Source of the DNA: Lethocerus indicus
Taxonomy: Eukaryota > Arthropoda > Insecta > Hemiptera > Belostomatidae
DNA length: 64,000 nucleotides
Reading direction: 5' to 3'
Assembly (NCBI GenBank): GCA_019843655.1
Contig: JACDQD010000010.1
Coordinates: 7,981,637-8,045,636 of the forward strand
The notes beneath the pieces were generated by a model, which was not told where the DNA came from, did no database searches, and saw nothing but the letters and a program-made list of their open reading frames with translations. Position numbers and translations under genes: made by a program. Within the stretch, counting starts at the first letter, position 1, and the number at the start of each line of letters is the position of its first letter. Of this stretch, positions 36,256-43,170 are shown in pieces.

Positions 36256-38112
36256 GACAAACAGATAAGTGACAGTGACAGTGCAGTGAGGATGCCCGAA
36301 AAACATCCAATGTGCCAATAGTGACCAACACCGCTACTGAAGATGGCGAGCGGCCGAAACCGGTCTGGCAAAAGGCCAAACCAGCGAGAGGAGACAGAAA
36401 TACAAATCTACGGTAAAGTGATAATGTTCAAAATTTGTCATAGTCTCACATAATTTTTGTACCACCATTGAATATCGGGTTAGACAACGGTATTATTTTC
36501 AATACCCAATAGAAATATTGTTGAATTCCTACTCCACTGCTAATATTTACCCACAGTTCTCGATCAATTCCCAATGAAATACGAACAATTCGATCCACCT
36601 GCACCTACAAATTCTTCGGGGAATACATTTTTCAGCCGTTGGGGGGGGGGTTAGTTAAACTCGGTTTCAGTAAAACTCAATAGCTATGAAAGTTGTAGGT
36701 CAAGAAAATTTTGTAACGTTGGTACTGCACTGGCCATCAACGAACGCCCATTGGAAAAAAAAACAAGGACATATTTGCACGGAAGGATAAATCTCCTATT
36801 GAGTAGATAAAAACGTTCTCCGAATAAAACCTTCATTTAAACCCCCAAACGAACAGCTTCTAGACCGACAAATTTAGAATAAATTCTTTACGCTAATCTG
36901 TCTTCCGGCATTGATTACTGTATATTTAACATTGATTTTTTATTTCTGAGAATTCGAGCGAATCAGTCGGCAATTTGTGACCGCCTCGTTCCATTTATTT
37001 TATCGTGAAACAATTTTTATTCTTACTGACGAAACCGACATCGATCTACTGCCTTTCTGAATAATGTGTTGTGAAAGTTAGAAATAAATACAAGAAAATA
37101 CACGCGGTAACCGATATAACCATCGATATTTAGAGTTTTCTTTCTTACAGTTGAGGAAAAATTAAAGCACTTCCGCTGAACTTGGATTTAATTGGTGTCC
37201 TAACGCGGAATTTCATTTACTGTATTTATGAATGAGTTCTCATAGTTTTCATCGCCCCCCGAACGAAGAACGAATCGGACTTAGTTCGAAATTTACAACG
37301 CGCATATATTAACTAAGCACCGTCAAGACCAAAGTCAGCTGTGTAGAGCATAACCTTGGAGCATAAAAATTAAATAACGAGCAATTCATTTCACTTACTG
37401 TTTTCATCCGAATAAATGCTATTCCTTTACACCGTCCCGAAAAAAGCGATAATCAAGCGATATATTAGCAAATATATAAGCAAACACCTGCCATTTTCGC
37501 TCTTATGTGCAAATAGGTAAAATCAATAGATGTACTGGAATTCGCAAGATGCGCCTAAATTTTTGTATTTTTTTCACTTCTGACAATCGTAGTTGGACCG
37601 TTTTGAGAACAATTGGTTTGCGATTGAACGAGCCATTTGAGTGATTCAATTGGCGAATTGTCGAAAAGTGTACGAATTTGATATAGTTGATGACACTGTG
37701 GGGCATCTCGGTTGAAACCGTTTCATTATCGCCGGCGATGATTTTTGTTTTTTACCGTCACTGAAATAAAGGATGAAACAAATACTGTAATCGAGAAGTT
37801 AATTAGCGGGGAACGACCGATTTCTTCGGCTTAGGCTAAACGCCACCACCAATAGCAATCCCCGGCATTGTAACATTGTAGAGGGGGCGTCGAATATGCG
37901 TACTGAGGATGGCGAGAAGCCGAAACCAGTCGCTCGCCGAGACCGTATTCCAAACTCTCCCTCATCCGAATTTTAAATTCTACCGGTATCTTGACTGCGG
38001 CCAAAAGAAATACTAGGACGGGGAGATTTTCGGCTATAAGAGAATAGTCTAGGGGTGATGGGGCGTAGTCTCCCCTTGGCGGTGGACTTACTTTTCTCGG
38101 TGGTGGCTGCAT
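8904..38112 (-). CDS. nwk: nervous wreck (nwk), F-BAR/SH3 protein; first three coding exons, gene runs off left edge
   Basis: Nwk (FCHSD family) is a membrane-bending adaptor with an N-terminal F-BAR domain and two SH3 domains. In Drosophila it acts at the neuromuscular presynapse and restrains synaptic growth through endosomal traffic and actin (Wsp, Dap160 partners). Three minus-strand exons join in frame: 38112-38092 (MQPPPRK), 15947-15850 ([19 protein letters not shown] to LLEDIR) and 8949-8904 ([15 protein letters not shown]). The order, the spacing and the MQPPPRK start match the family's N-terminus, so these are the first ~55 residues of the F-BAR region. The rest of F-BAR and both SH3 domains are not seen and should lie left of position 1. 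Intron 1 is about 22.1 kb and holds another gene on the opposite strand. Intron 2 is about 6.9 kb and seems to begin with GC rather than GT. Family identity is nearly certain; the orthologue name is an inference from this short match. Confidence 0.9.
9303..9358 (+). repeat. (GA)n microsatellite
   Basis: A nearly uninterrupted GA run of about 55 bp. Arg-Glu reading frames across it are artefacts. Confidence 0.9.
9975..10592 (+). mobile_element. Jockey-clade LINE 3' end (best copy, degenerate)
   Basis: With frame corrections the plus strand reads [15 protein letters not shown] sequence, then an [20 protein letters not shown] block (10240-10300) and [19 protein letters not shown]. These are typical of the C-terminal part of Jockey-clade ORF2 after the reverse transcriptase. 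It ends with AT-rich sequence and an A-rich tail near 10575-10590. Stops and frameshifts show it is dead. It serves as reference for the fragments elsewhere in the window. Confidence 0.8.
10590..10620 (+). pseudogene. tRNA 3'-end-like fragment next to Jockey tail
   Basis: CTCCCGGGTTCGATTCCCGA resembles a T-arm, directly after the A-rich tail of the Jockey copy. The rest of a tRNA is missing, so it is only a fragment. Confidence 0.3.
10620..11630. other. No gene seen (nwk intron 2)
   Basis: AT-rich sequence with a short match to the dispersed repeat family at about 10985-11060. No conserved frame is recognised. Confidence 0.5.
11636..12292. mobile_element. Foldback element, best-preserved copy
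   Basis: The outer arms are inverted copies. The left arm runs TTTTGTGGTCTGCGAGGGG, a CTGTCTCCTCTC-like motif, CTAGACCGGTTTCGGC, TCGCCATCTTCAGTAGCGG and GGCACTTTGGATGTTTTTCG. The right half carries the complement in reverse order. The inner 11763-12096 segment is almost a perfect palindrome, so similar ORFs appear on both strands; they are not genes. No transposase is seen, so it is non-autonomous. Confidence 0.75.
12522..12568 (+). repeat. (AT)n microsatellite
   Basis: About 46 bp of uninterrupted AT dinucleotides. It lies in nwk intron 2. Confidence 0.9.
13185..13250. repeat. Degenerate foldback-core fragment
   Basis: GAAGATGGCCAGCAGACCG followed by AAACCGGTCTAGCAAAAGGC and AAACCAAGGAGAG matches one arm of the foldback family. 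Similar short remnants are at about 14638-14675, 37903-37935 and 41865-41912. Confidence 0.5.
13455..13800. repeat. Dispersed repeat family (longest copy)
   Basis: This segment shares GGGCCTTCGAATSGT, AACCAGTCTTG, a GGCATACATGAAAGTTTTC-like motif and CAATACTGCCTGTT-like motifs with 42965-43170. Shorter matches occur at about 10985-11060 and 19535-19595. No coding sequence is recognised. It is likely an uncharacterised interspersed element. Confidence 0.5.
13800..15840. other. No gene seen (nwk intron 2)
   Basis: Only short frames without recognisable motifs. A degraded foldback-core scrap lies at about 14638-14675. Confidence 0.5.
15850..15947 (-). CDS. nwk: nwk coding exon 2 (start of F-BAR domain)
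   Basis: The acceptor (TTTTGTTCCAG) precedes 15947 and the exon reads [19 protein letters not shown], then [14 protein letters not shown]. This is the first helix of the F-BAR/FCH region. It joins exon 1 in phase 0. Exon 3 needs two leftover bases to keep frame, which is met only if this exon ends at 15850 (AG) with a GC donor (GCAAGC) at 15849. No GT within 15 bases gives the right phase. This is an isolated conserved exon in otherwise non-coding sequence. Confidence 0.88.
16105..16490. mobile_element. Foldback element copy
   Basis: Both arms are present: CCGGTTTGGTCTTTTGCTAG and a CCGGTTTCGG / CGCCATCTTCAGTAGCGG motif on the left, and the reverse complement ending GAAATCTACGGAATTCCAAC near 16450 with AACCACAAAACAGGT behind it. 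The core is short and AT-rich. It lies just upstream of nwk exon 2, within intron 1. Confidence 0.7.
16490..20490. other. No gene seen (nwk intron 1, upstream of mucin)
   Basis: Unique-looking sequence, G/C-richer at 16590-16980 and 17540-17790, with only short unconserved frames. The mucin promoter and any 5' non-coding exon probably lie near the right end, but I cannot place them. Confidence 0.4.
20508..20627 (+). CDS. Candidate first coding segment of the mucin (signal peptide)
   Basis: A 39-codon frame starts at ATG 20508. It reads [14 protein letters not shown], a short hydrophobic core typical of a signal peptide, then a basic Thr-rich stretch ([20 protein letters not shown]) and a stop at 20625. 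An acceptor-like sequence ending TTACAG lies just upstream, ending at 20496. Just after the stop, another frame reads [14 protein letters not shown], resembling the repeat's KRPLIT core, so the stop may reflect an indel or a missed splice. The link to the downstream array is inferred from spacing and composition. Confidence 0.5.
   Translation: MVLFAVVAYTIIIATKATKTRSRLETSNKTGTTAREQEE
20508..30773 (+). CDS. Mucin-like protein with 29-residue repeats and five peritrophin-A-like domains (nested in nwk intron 1)
   Basis: A probable secreted, chitin-associated mucin. Proposed parts in order: a signal-peptide-like start at 20508 ([14 protein letters not shown] then TKATK); an array of 87-bp units (about 20.76-28.56 kb), each coding 29 residues with about 7 Thr, 7 Pro and 5 Lys/Arg; a Thr/Ser/Pro-rich unique region (28.56-29.69 kb); five chitin-binding-like domains (29.69-30.75 kb); and a stop at 30771-30773. 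Poly(A) signals follow at about 31.0 kb. From 28086 the last 895 codons are one intact frame. Upstream, the frame changes several times because of small indels in the array, so no single uninterrupted ORF joins start to end here. Proteins of this design line chitinous surfaces such as the peritrophic matrix, but tissue cannot be told from sequence. I do not recognise a named orthologue. It could also be a cuticular or salivary mucin. Confidence 0.75.
20755..28560 (+). repeat. 87-bp coding tandem repeat array (mucin domain)
   Basis: Roughly 7.8 kb of head-to-tail 87-bp units, about 90 units' worth of length. Each unit codes a 29-residue peptide containing MKPIIPT, a run of Thr, KRPLITPAK and VPPKPVVT. 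Blocks at about 22491-23040 and 23163-25042 are almost perfect. The edges (20.7-21.4 kb and 26.8-28.1 kb) hold truncated or shuffled units. Two unit types are seen: PTSTTTT (tagcac) fills the left and centre, and PTTTTTT (taccac) dominates from about 26.46 kb to the right end. The last units decay into unique sequence ([13 protein letters not shown], then [14 protein letters not shown]). Thr-rich units are expected O-glycosylation sites. Confidence 0.95.
28086..30773 (+). CDS. Mucin C-terminal part: last repeats, Thr/Ser-rich linker and five four-cysteine chitin-binding-like domains
   Basis: This 895-codon frame is intact. Residues 1 to about 160 are 29-residue repeats of the PTTTTTT type. 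Residues about 160-535 are Thr/Ser/Pro-rich unique sequence. Five repeats of the CBM14/peritrophin-A type follow, with first and last cysteines at residues 539-583, 618-662, 697-741, 763-807 and 838-882. Every one has the spacing C-x20-C-x9-C-x12-C, with conserved [13 protein letters not shown](L/F)YF and NGCDYP-like motifs. The usual second and sixth cysteines are absent in all five. Short Pro/Thr/Ser linkers separate the domains. The protein ends 13 residues after the last domain with no membrane anchor, which fits secretion. Confidence 0.92.
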   Translation: MKPIIPTTTTTTKRPLITPAKVPPKPVVTMKPIIPTTTTTTKRPLITPAKVPPKPVVTMKPIIPTTTTTTKRPLITPAKVLPKLVVTMKPIIPTTTTTTKRPLITPAKVPPKPVVTMKPIIPTTITTTKGPLITPDKITPQPVTTIRPTTTTKRPLITPALNLLSSEQTIDPTAGLVTTKSPLILSNIASSKEVTLEGTAVPNMYMFPVINTKMDSVDTTSATTSATGTESPPVTANEYSSMNWESVPPLLRIFHLTTMRRPFVSTVGTSPTTLRWPSVIYSLNYPPAVTNPFLKIVSSTTYQHSTFSGVEYTHSTFSGFSMMGNPSLFSGNNVLPIPTAMRPPFPTVNALSPATNANYPHPFGTSITPTSQAGIPPLPIVRLFSTTTSTMHPADYKQDKFGKTLEMADSSTQPPVSRNEKIPTLSTRESVIVSDYTSSSTTNEMTASRFDHDIYSKTTALPVTKQANVGADSNLMQFTKPSAIPESTPSTWPPPIASSASPNPTSASHPPEILPAGAQFPTSTTEFQLSREPNWRESCGTVAGTAIFPHPDDIGSFIMCVRGRPIVFACPEGFYFDKKINGCVEPNRDTPDTEAPSTTTVIPPTPVSTVGHQFPEDCGTAGTVRLIPYPTDIRLFVMCVHGRPIVLSCPSGLYFSRVINGCDYPSDGGEHGPYSPTPSASPIPTTIASFSGSEDSCRPTATAYLLPYPSDASLFVMCVRGRPIVLSCPAGFYFRREINGCDYPFGNPTTSSSDRALQTVEGCRRSESAFLAPYPTDLRLFVICLRGWPVVLSCPTGLYFNREINGCDPPSRDLGTVVNNADDHPQLAAPEETPEESCRPAKNSYLLPYQYDIRFFVMCARGRPILISCPAGLYFNRQVNGCDYPFWDLTQKAKV
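30997..31007 (+). terminator. Poly(A) signals for the mucin gene
   Basis: Two overlapping AATAAA hexamers occur at 30997-31002 and 31002-31007, about 225 bp after the stop codon. They are followed by T/GT-rich sequence around 31040-31075. The position is right for 3' end formation, but the cleavage site is not visible. Confidence 0.5.
31877..32817. mobile_element. Inverted-repeat element carrying a 71-bp minisatellite
   Basis: The outer ends are inverted copies of each other: GTATTGTGTATTTACGATC... TAATCTAGTTAGTAG on the left, and the complement on the right ending CGTAAACACATAATATC. Between them about ten direct copies of a 70-71 bp unit (31961-32650) contain CCAACGAACTTTAGTTAAGT and a CCACCCTCAGGGGGCGCTAG motif. 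One inverted copy (about 32655-32735) forms part of the right arm. No coding capacity is seen. Such designs are known for non-autonomous transposons with internal satellites. Confidence 0.75.
31961..32650 (+). repeat. Minisatellite, 70-71 bp unit, about 10 copies
   Basis: Units differ by a few substitutions (GTGCAAGTGGACCC versus GTGCATGTGGACCA) and by the number of Gs in the CAGGGGGGCGC stretch. A short palindrome (CCCTCAGGGGG) occurs in each unit. The array is internal to the inverted-repeat element. Confidence 0.9.
32895..33150. mobile_element. Foldback element, right half only
   Basis: It begins with the CCCTCCCAACCCAAATAAG inner sequence found in the 11.6-12.3 kb copy. It contains a TA microsatellite (about 32958-32991), then ACCACCACAGTACAAGTGAC, GCTACTGAAGATGGCGAGCA and the terminal GAAATCTACGGAATTT. 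The left arm is missing. Confidence 0.65.
34450..34605. mobile_element. Foldback element, left half only
   Basis: It runs from GTAGATTTGTGTTTCTGTCT through TAGACCGGTTTCGGCTGCTC, CATCTTCAGTAGCGGTG and TGCACTGTCACTGTCACTTG, and then stops abruptly at other sequence. With the right half at 32.9-33.15 kb it forms two halves facing away from each other. Confidence 0.65.
36063..36415. mobile_element. Foldback element copy with TA core
   Basis: Complete arms surround a TA microsatellite (about 36225-36254). The left arm starts CCTGTTTTGTGGTCTGCGAG. The right arm contains GCTACTGAAGATGGCGAGCG and a GAAACCGGTCTGGCAAAAGG motif and ends at AATCTACGG near 36414. Confidence 0.7.
38092..38112 (-). CDS. 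nwk: nwk coding exon 1 (MQPPPRK)
   Basis: The ATG at 38112-38110 is followed by six codons giving MQPPPRK. A strong donor (GTAAGT) follows directly at 38091-38086, so the exon contributes only seven residues and ends in phase 0. Both insect Nwk and vertebrate FCHSD proteins begin this way, which fixes the start codon. The sequence upstream on this strand is a GA-rich tract that would be read as Arg-Glu repeats; it is presumably 5' UTR. Confidence 0.88.
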
Positions 38113-38145
38113 CTCTCCGGCCTCTCTATCTCTCTCTCTCTCTCT

Positions 38146-38189
<44 letters not shown>

Positions 38190-38330
38190 CTCTGTGATGT
38201 CCCTCGCGGTCGACGAGCACCGCACTACTGGCCGGTGGCCGCCCCCACCACCGCCCCCCACTCTCTTATTGATCACTACTCACTCTCGCCCTCTCTCGGC
38301 AGTTCCTATTAAACTATCGACATCAACCCC
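38113..38330 (-). promoter_or_regulatory. Presumed nwk 5' UTR and promoter-proximal region with GA/CT microsatellite
   Basis: This stretch lies directly upstream of the nwk start codon on the minus strand. It contains a long CT tract on the plus strand (about 38126-38187), which is GA on the transcribed strand, followed by C/G-rich sequence. GA repeats are common near insect promoters and can bind GAGA-type factors. The transcription start cannot be placed from sequence alone, so the role is inferred from position only. Confidence 0.45.
38126..38187 (+). repeat. (CT)n microsatellite
   Basis: About 60 bp of CT with a few GCTC interruptions, just upstream of the nwk start codon on the opposite strand. 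Confidence 0.9.
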
Positions 38331-38539
38331 CGACCAACCGATACCCCCGGATGACGACATCCCCCTCGCAATTAAAAATCCTCTATATCCCCGACGATTC
38401 GCCGACGACCCCGCCGACTACTGAACCGCTCATGAGACGGTCCTGTAGTCCAACGGAATACTTTGTTTTCCTTGTACGCCCTTCGCAACTTGCTGTTTGT
38501 AAAACTCCACCCGTTTTAAAAACAATTCAATCCGCGACT

Positions 38540-38730
38540 TACCTGTTTTGTGGTCCGCGAGGGATTGGAATACCGTACACTTAGCGTGTTTCTGTCTCCT
38601 CTCGCCGGTTTGGTCTTTTGCTAGACCGGTTTCGGCTGCTCGCCAAAGTGACTAACACCGCTACTGAAGATGGCGAGCAGCCGAAACCGATCTAGCAAAA
38701 GACCAAACTAGCGAGAGGAGACAGAAAACA
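38540..38730. mobile_element. Short foldback element copy
   Basis: The two arms are almost back to back: ACCTGTTTTGTGGTCCGCG to GGCTGCTCGCC, then GTGACTAACACCGCTACTGA to AGCGAGAGGAGACAGAAA. The inner part is lost. It lies about 450 bp upstream of the nwk start codon. Confidence 0.65.
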
Positions 38731-39289
38731 GACGATGAAAAAGTTATTTAAATTAAAATGAGGACGTCAGTAATATGAACGCATTTCAGTCTATGGTTTC
38801 TTTCAAGTAGGCATATCAGGAAGGAACATATAGAGATGTCGTCATTGTTGCTGCGAGCAGCACTGTATGCGCTGTATAAACGCGGTTAATGTCCGAGCAC
38901 GAGATTGCAGTTACGCAAGAAATACATAAAAGGAGGAGACACGTTTTAATAAACATAAACGTTGTTTCAATAAAGTTTATACAGAAAGAAAACATGGGTG
39001 ATTTTCAATAGAGCCCCAATCCGCCCTAACTCGTGTATTAAAGTCGGTGAAAAAAATTGAAGACTCCCCCACTCATCAATCCCTCCCCCAAAATGAAAAA
39101 TCGAAGGAAGAAGGCAGAGGGCTCGGGTACGGCGAGCCAACAATGAAGGCCCTTCTGAATGCCCCATTGAAGGGCTCAGAAATCGACCGGTAGGCAAATA
39201 ACCGTCAGCCGGGGTGGGGAGGGTAATCTTCCCCTTAGCGCTACTTTCGGCGGGGAGAACCCCTTCGGGATAGCCCAACTACGGATAGT

Positions 39290-39610
39290 CCAAGCGGCGG
39301 CTGAACCCGCAGGATTCGATTTGTCCAATGCCCAATCGTACTGTAGATCGCTGGGACCGATCGTAGGAGACAGCGAGTGAATTAGGATTAGGAGATGGAA
39401 CTTTAGGACCTGGGATATCGCAACTTCTTCGGCTGCCGGTACGCTGAGGTCGTTGTGGACGGTGCAATTTGAAACATACCGGAGAGCATTAAGCACTGTT
39501 GAACTTCCAGTTGGAATCTGAGGCTGCGAGCGATGCGGGCTTCCGAGTTTGTTAGCCGGGGTCAGTTTTGATGTTTTAGTAACAGCCTTACCAGTAACTT
39601 GTTTACGCTG
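39290..39610 (-). mobile_element. Jockey-clade LINE fragment, divergent copy
   Basis: The minus strand encodes LNALRYVSNCTVHNDLSVPA, then a FHLLILIHSLSP-like stretch corresponding to the APWYV...HDLNIPTVD and [11 protein letters not shown] blocks of the other copies. It is more diverged, so it probably belongs to another subfamily. It sits in the nwk-rno intergenic region. Confidence 0.6.
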
Positions 39611-42600
39611 ACTACTCGTGTGGAAGCGAACTGATGACATTTCAGAATTTCCTCATCAGCCCTGTTCCCATTACAAATTGGTGTCTCATACCGAGTATTA
39701 GCCTTACAACCGCACTCAATTAAGGGGCACTGCCTAGTTGAAATCCAACGGTCATGCGGTAGTTAGTGATCTCCTTGAATATAAAATGTCAACTGATTAA
39801 ACGGGTGCATCGTTTCTAGGAGAAAAAACTTTTATTTCTGATCGTGGCAATTTCCAAATCGTTTCAAAATATTATAAAATCCAACTGCAGTCCTCTGATT
39901 AGTACATTTTGGAGAAGGCAGTAAAGTGAGAAAGTAATAAACAATTAACGAGCGATAATATTCTACGGGGAGTTCCAGCTGGCCGTTTATGTTCCTTCTT
40001 ATTTGTTTAATGGCATACGGCATAAAGCCAGTTCATTTTATGTGTTTATTTTCTAGTTTCTATGGTTTAGCATGTTGTTGGGATGGTGATCCAGTTCTAA
40101 TTTGTCTATTCCTTTAATGCGTTTTATATATGTATGTATTTTTATGTAACGTGTGTTAAAGCCGTTCAGCGAGCAGTGGGCCAACAACGGCGTTATAGTC
40201 CTTGATGTTCAGTTTCCGATACGATATCGGGAATTGACTTACCTGCTAAATTGGGTTACTTTAGCCCAGATTGGTACAAGTGAAATATCTCGTAATGGCA
40301 ATTGATTCCTTAACGCAATTTGCGATTCACAACCCAACCGTCTTTTTGGGGTCGAACATTGTTTTTAGGCTTTGTAGCGATTCATTCGGCGGATGACGTC
40401 GAAAAAATAAACTCGGCGTTGGGTTGATGAAAAGAAAAACCCCACATCTGTACGCAAATCAGGAAGTACGCATGAGTTTAATCCCACGCAAATTGGAAAA
40501 TTGTGTGGGACGTGTCCTGGACCAATCGTTACCGTTGACGATAACCAACAATAAATAATAATTTATATCAATCAATAACCAATTATCTTAAATAATATTG
40601 TGTAGATTTTCGTGTGAATTCGGTTCTCGCTGAATTTACGATAAGAATTACGAGTTTTAGACTAAGTTAGGTTTGAATTCAGGTTAAGCTAAATCGAGAA
40701 CAATAAACTTAGTCTGCCACTGCCCCAGTTAAAAGAGTCGTTTCGCTTTGGCGCGAGGCTTTTTCCATTGCTGAAACCCTCTCAATTTTGCCATTCGATA
40801 TTTATGCGTGTACGCGTGATAGGTATTTATGTGTAACGCAGTTTGACGTCAGGCAGTACCGACGAAAGTACTTAATGAAGACGTGCCAATCTACAAAGTC
40901 GATAGATGAATGAATTCCAAACTGTTCGAACAAATACGATATCCAGAGAGGTCGCAGACCGCGAAGAGGCGTCAAATTTGTTGCCAAATACCGAATATTG
41001 AACCGTAAGATATGTTTGACACAACAAATAAATAAACTTCAACTGTAATCAAAAGTAATTAATTAAATTAACTTGATTTACACGGCCGGAGAAAATCATT
41101 CACCCTTCATTCTCTCTGCGCCTGAATAACGTTGATTTTGTGCATACTTCGATGAATGAATAGCAACGATTTGTATAGAACTTGTCAACTCGATCAATCG
41201 ACCAGAATGGAATATTTTTTAATTAAAAATTGTTGGAAAACCATTGTAGGCCCTAAATAGACGAACAGATAATTGTAAACCAACCTGTTAGGAGAGTATG
41301 GAATATTCTGGCGTTCTTCTGCCTCCGATCTGGCCCGACGCTAGACTGGCGAACGACTGTCGTCAGTAGCATTCTAACGATAGACACGGCGGTAGTAACA
41401 GTGCAGTAACGAAACAGGCTTAAATTAACTGTAACTTAAGCAATATGAAAGATTGAAAAGGAACATAATTTCATTCTGTCCGTAGGGCACCCGTCGTATA
41501 CGCGCCGGTGAACAATCGGAGTCGTACTTTGCATAACTGCAGTCCCACAATTGTCTTGATTGTACCGATTCGGCATTACTGTAAGAGGAAATGAAGAAAA
41601 AAATGACAAGGTGGTCATCTCCAGGAAACCGGTTGAATACGAATGAGACTGATCAGCCGCCGGCCACTACGGTCAATTCTGAGGTTCCGGGCCGAAGGAA
41701 TTTCGCTTAGCTTTTATTCGGTCGGAGAATAAAGCCGGATCGATCCGATAGTTCCTGGGACCTCTTATTTCAAAACTGCGCGCTGAACAATGACCCGAGG
41801 GTTCGGTCGCAAGTGCAACGCCATTAAAACAATCTATTTAATTACAATTACGCCGGATAGCTCGAGCCGGTTTCGAAAATCGGTTTCGGCTGTCCGCCGC
41901 CGTCAGTAGTGTCCCGTTACCCGGTACAATGACCACCTCGGAAGGCAAGAATCAACAGGAAAAAACAGATCTATCTAATGGATAGATAAAAATACGCCCG
42001 GTCATAGATGAGAATATCTACGATCGCGAGCATTGTTGGCCTTCTGTTAAGTACAAGGAATTGGCGTTCATTTTTAATTACTTTCATTAAGTCCCAGGGA
42101 AACACTGGGACTTTTCGAAGTGTATCGTACGCCAATTTCGTCTAAGATACCTGTTGGGGGATCCGCGACTTCTCGTCATCGCTAGTAGCATTCGCCGAAT
42201 AAATTCGTTCCCGATAAACTAATAGTAAATATGAAGGCGCAGTTAGTTTAGGTTATAGACCAGTGCAATACTGTGTGCGACGTTATCCTCGGCTTAATAT
42301 CGGGAGGTCATTTAGATCGGCGGCGATTTGCCTAACGGCAGACTACCGTGACCCGGAGAATTTCTCTTTGTGCCAGCGAAGCGTGGCCGATATAGTGCGG
42401 GGGTTGTTGGTGGGGGTGGGGTGTTGCGCGATAAAACAGTGATAGAAGGGGGTGGCTGTGGGCCGAAACTGGGTTAGGGGATGAGCCTGGTGAATGGGCG
42501 GGTTGTCGGTGCCGGGGGTGGCGCCCCTGGCGGCCGTGCCCGCACACCCTCTCAATCGATCTCGCTCAACCCCCGCCGACACAATGGGAATCGTAACCCG

Positions 42601-42964
42601 AGCGTACTCTCCTCCTCCTCCTCCTCCCACTCCCCCTCCTCCGCCTCCTCCCAACAACTCCCGGGTCTATAAATGCCCTTATGCCGCGGCCAAACCCACC
42701 CCGAACGCCGACCGTTCAACTTGTATTGTACAAGAAATGGCAGATTCGGGAAAGAAATGGGGGGGGGACAGAATAATTACGAATATTACTACTAGCTTAC
42801 ACCCGGTTAAGTTAGGGGCCGCTCCCCCGCTAGTCCGGCATTTCGAGCTAGCTCCACTGGAAGTGTTGTCGCCCTATACCTTTTCGCTTCCCATGTTTCG
42901 CGACTCTTCAGGGTCGGACCCTGATGTTGGAACCGGAAAGCGTTCTTTTCTGGATTAATCATCT

Positions 42965-43170
42965 GGCATCAGGATGGCGCTTTCGTGGGCCTTCGAATCG
43001 TCCTTAAAAACCAGTCTTGTGACTACAGTTCCATACTCTGTTGTCGGTTACTCGCTCCTGTAGACTTTTGTTTATTCCCTCGCTTGGATGGCATACATGA
43101 AAGTTTTCCTCTCGATACTGCATGTTGACCGGTTCATCAACCTTTACTTCTGAACTAATTTATTCCTCTT
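42965..43170. repeat. Dispersed repeat family (second copy)
   Basis: It matches 13455-13660 over GCTTTCGTGGGCCTTCGAAT, AACCAGTCTTG, a CTCGC..GGAT/GTGGCATACATGAAAGTTTTC stretch and GATACTGCATGTT. The order and direction are the same. It lies in the nwk-rno intergenic region. Confidence 0.5.

Larger units (their letters stand above)
33150..38090. other. No gene seen (nwk intron 1, 5' part)
   Basis: AT-rich intronic sequence interrupted by two foldback copies. Short frames here show no domain or conserved motif. Confidence 0.5.

Noticed and set aside
37831..38220. 129-codon minus-strand frame with Arg-Glu repeats
   Set aside because: Its upstream part is a translated GA microsatellite and its downstream part is intron. 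Only the seven codons MQPPPRK before the GTAAGT donor are coding.
42343..42958. Poly-Gly and poly-Pro frames as a small gene
   Set aside because: Low-complexity frames on both strands, with no conserved segment and no splice context.
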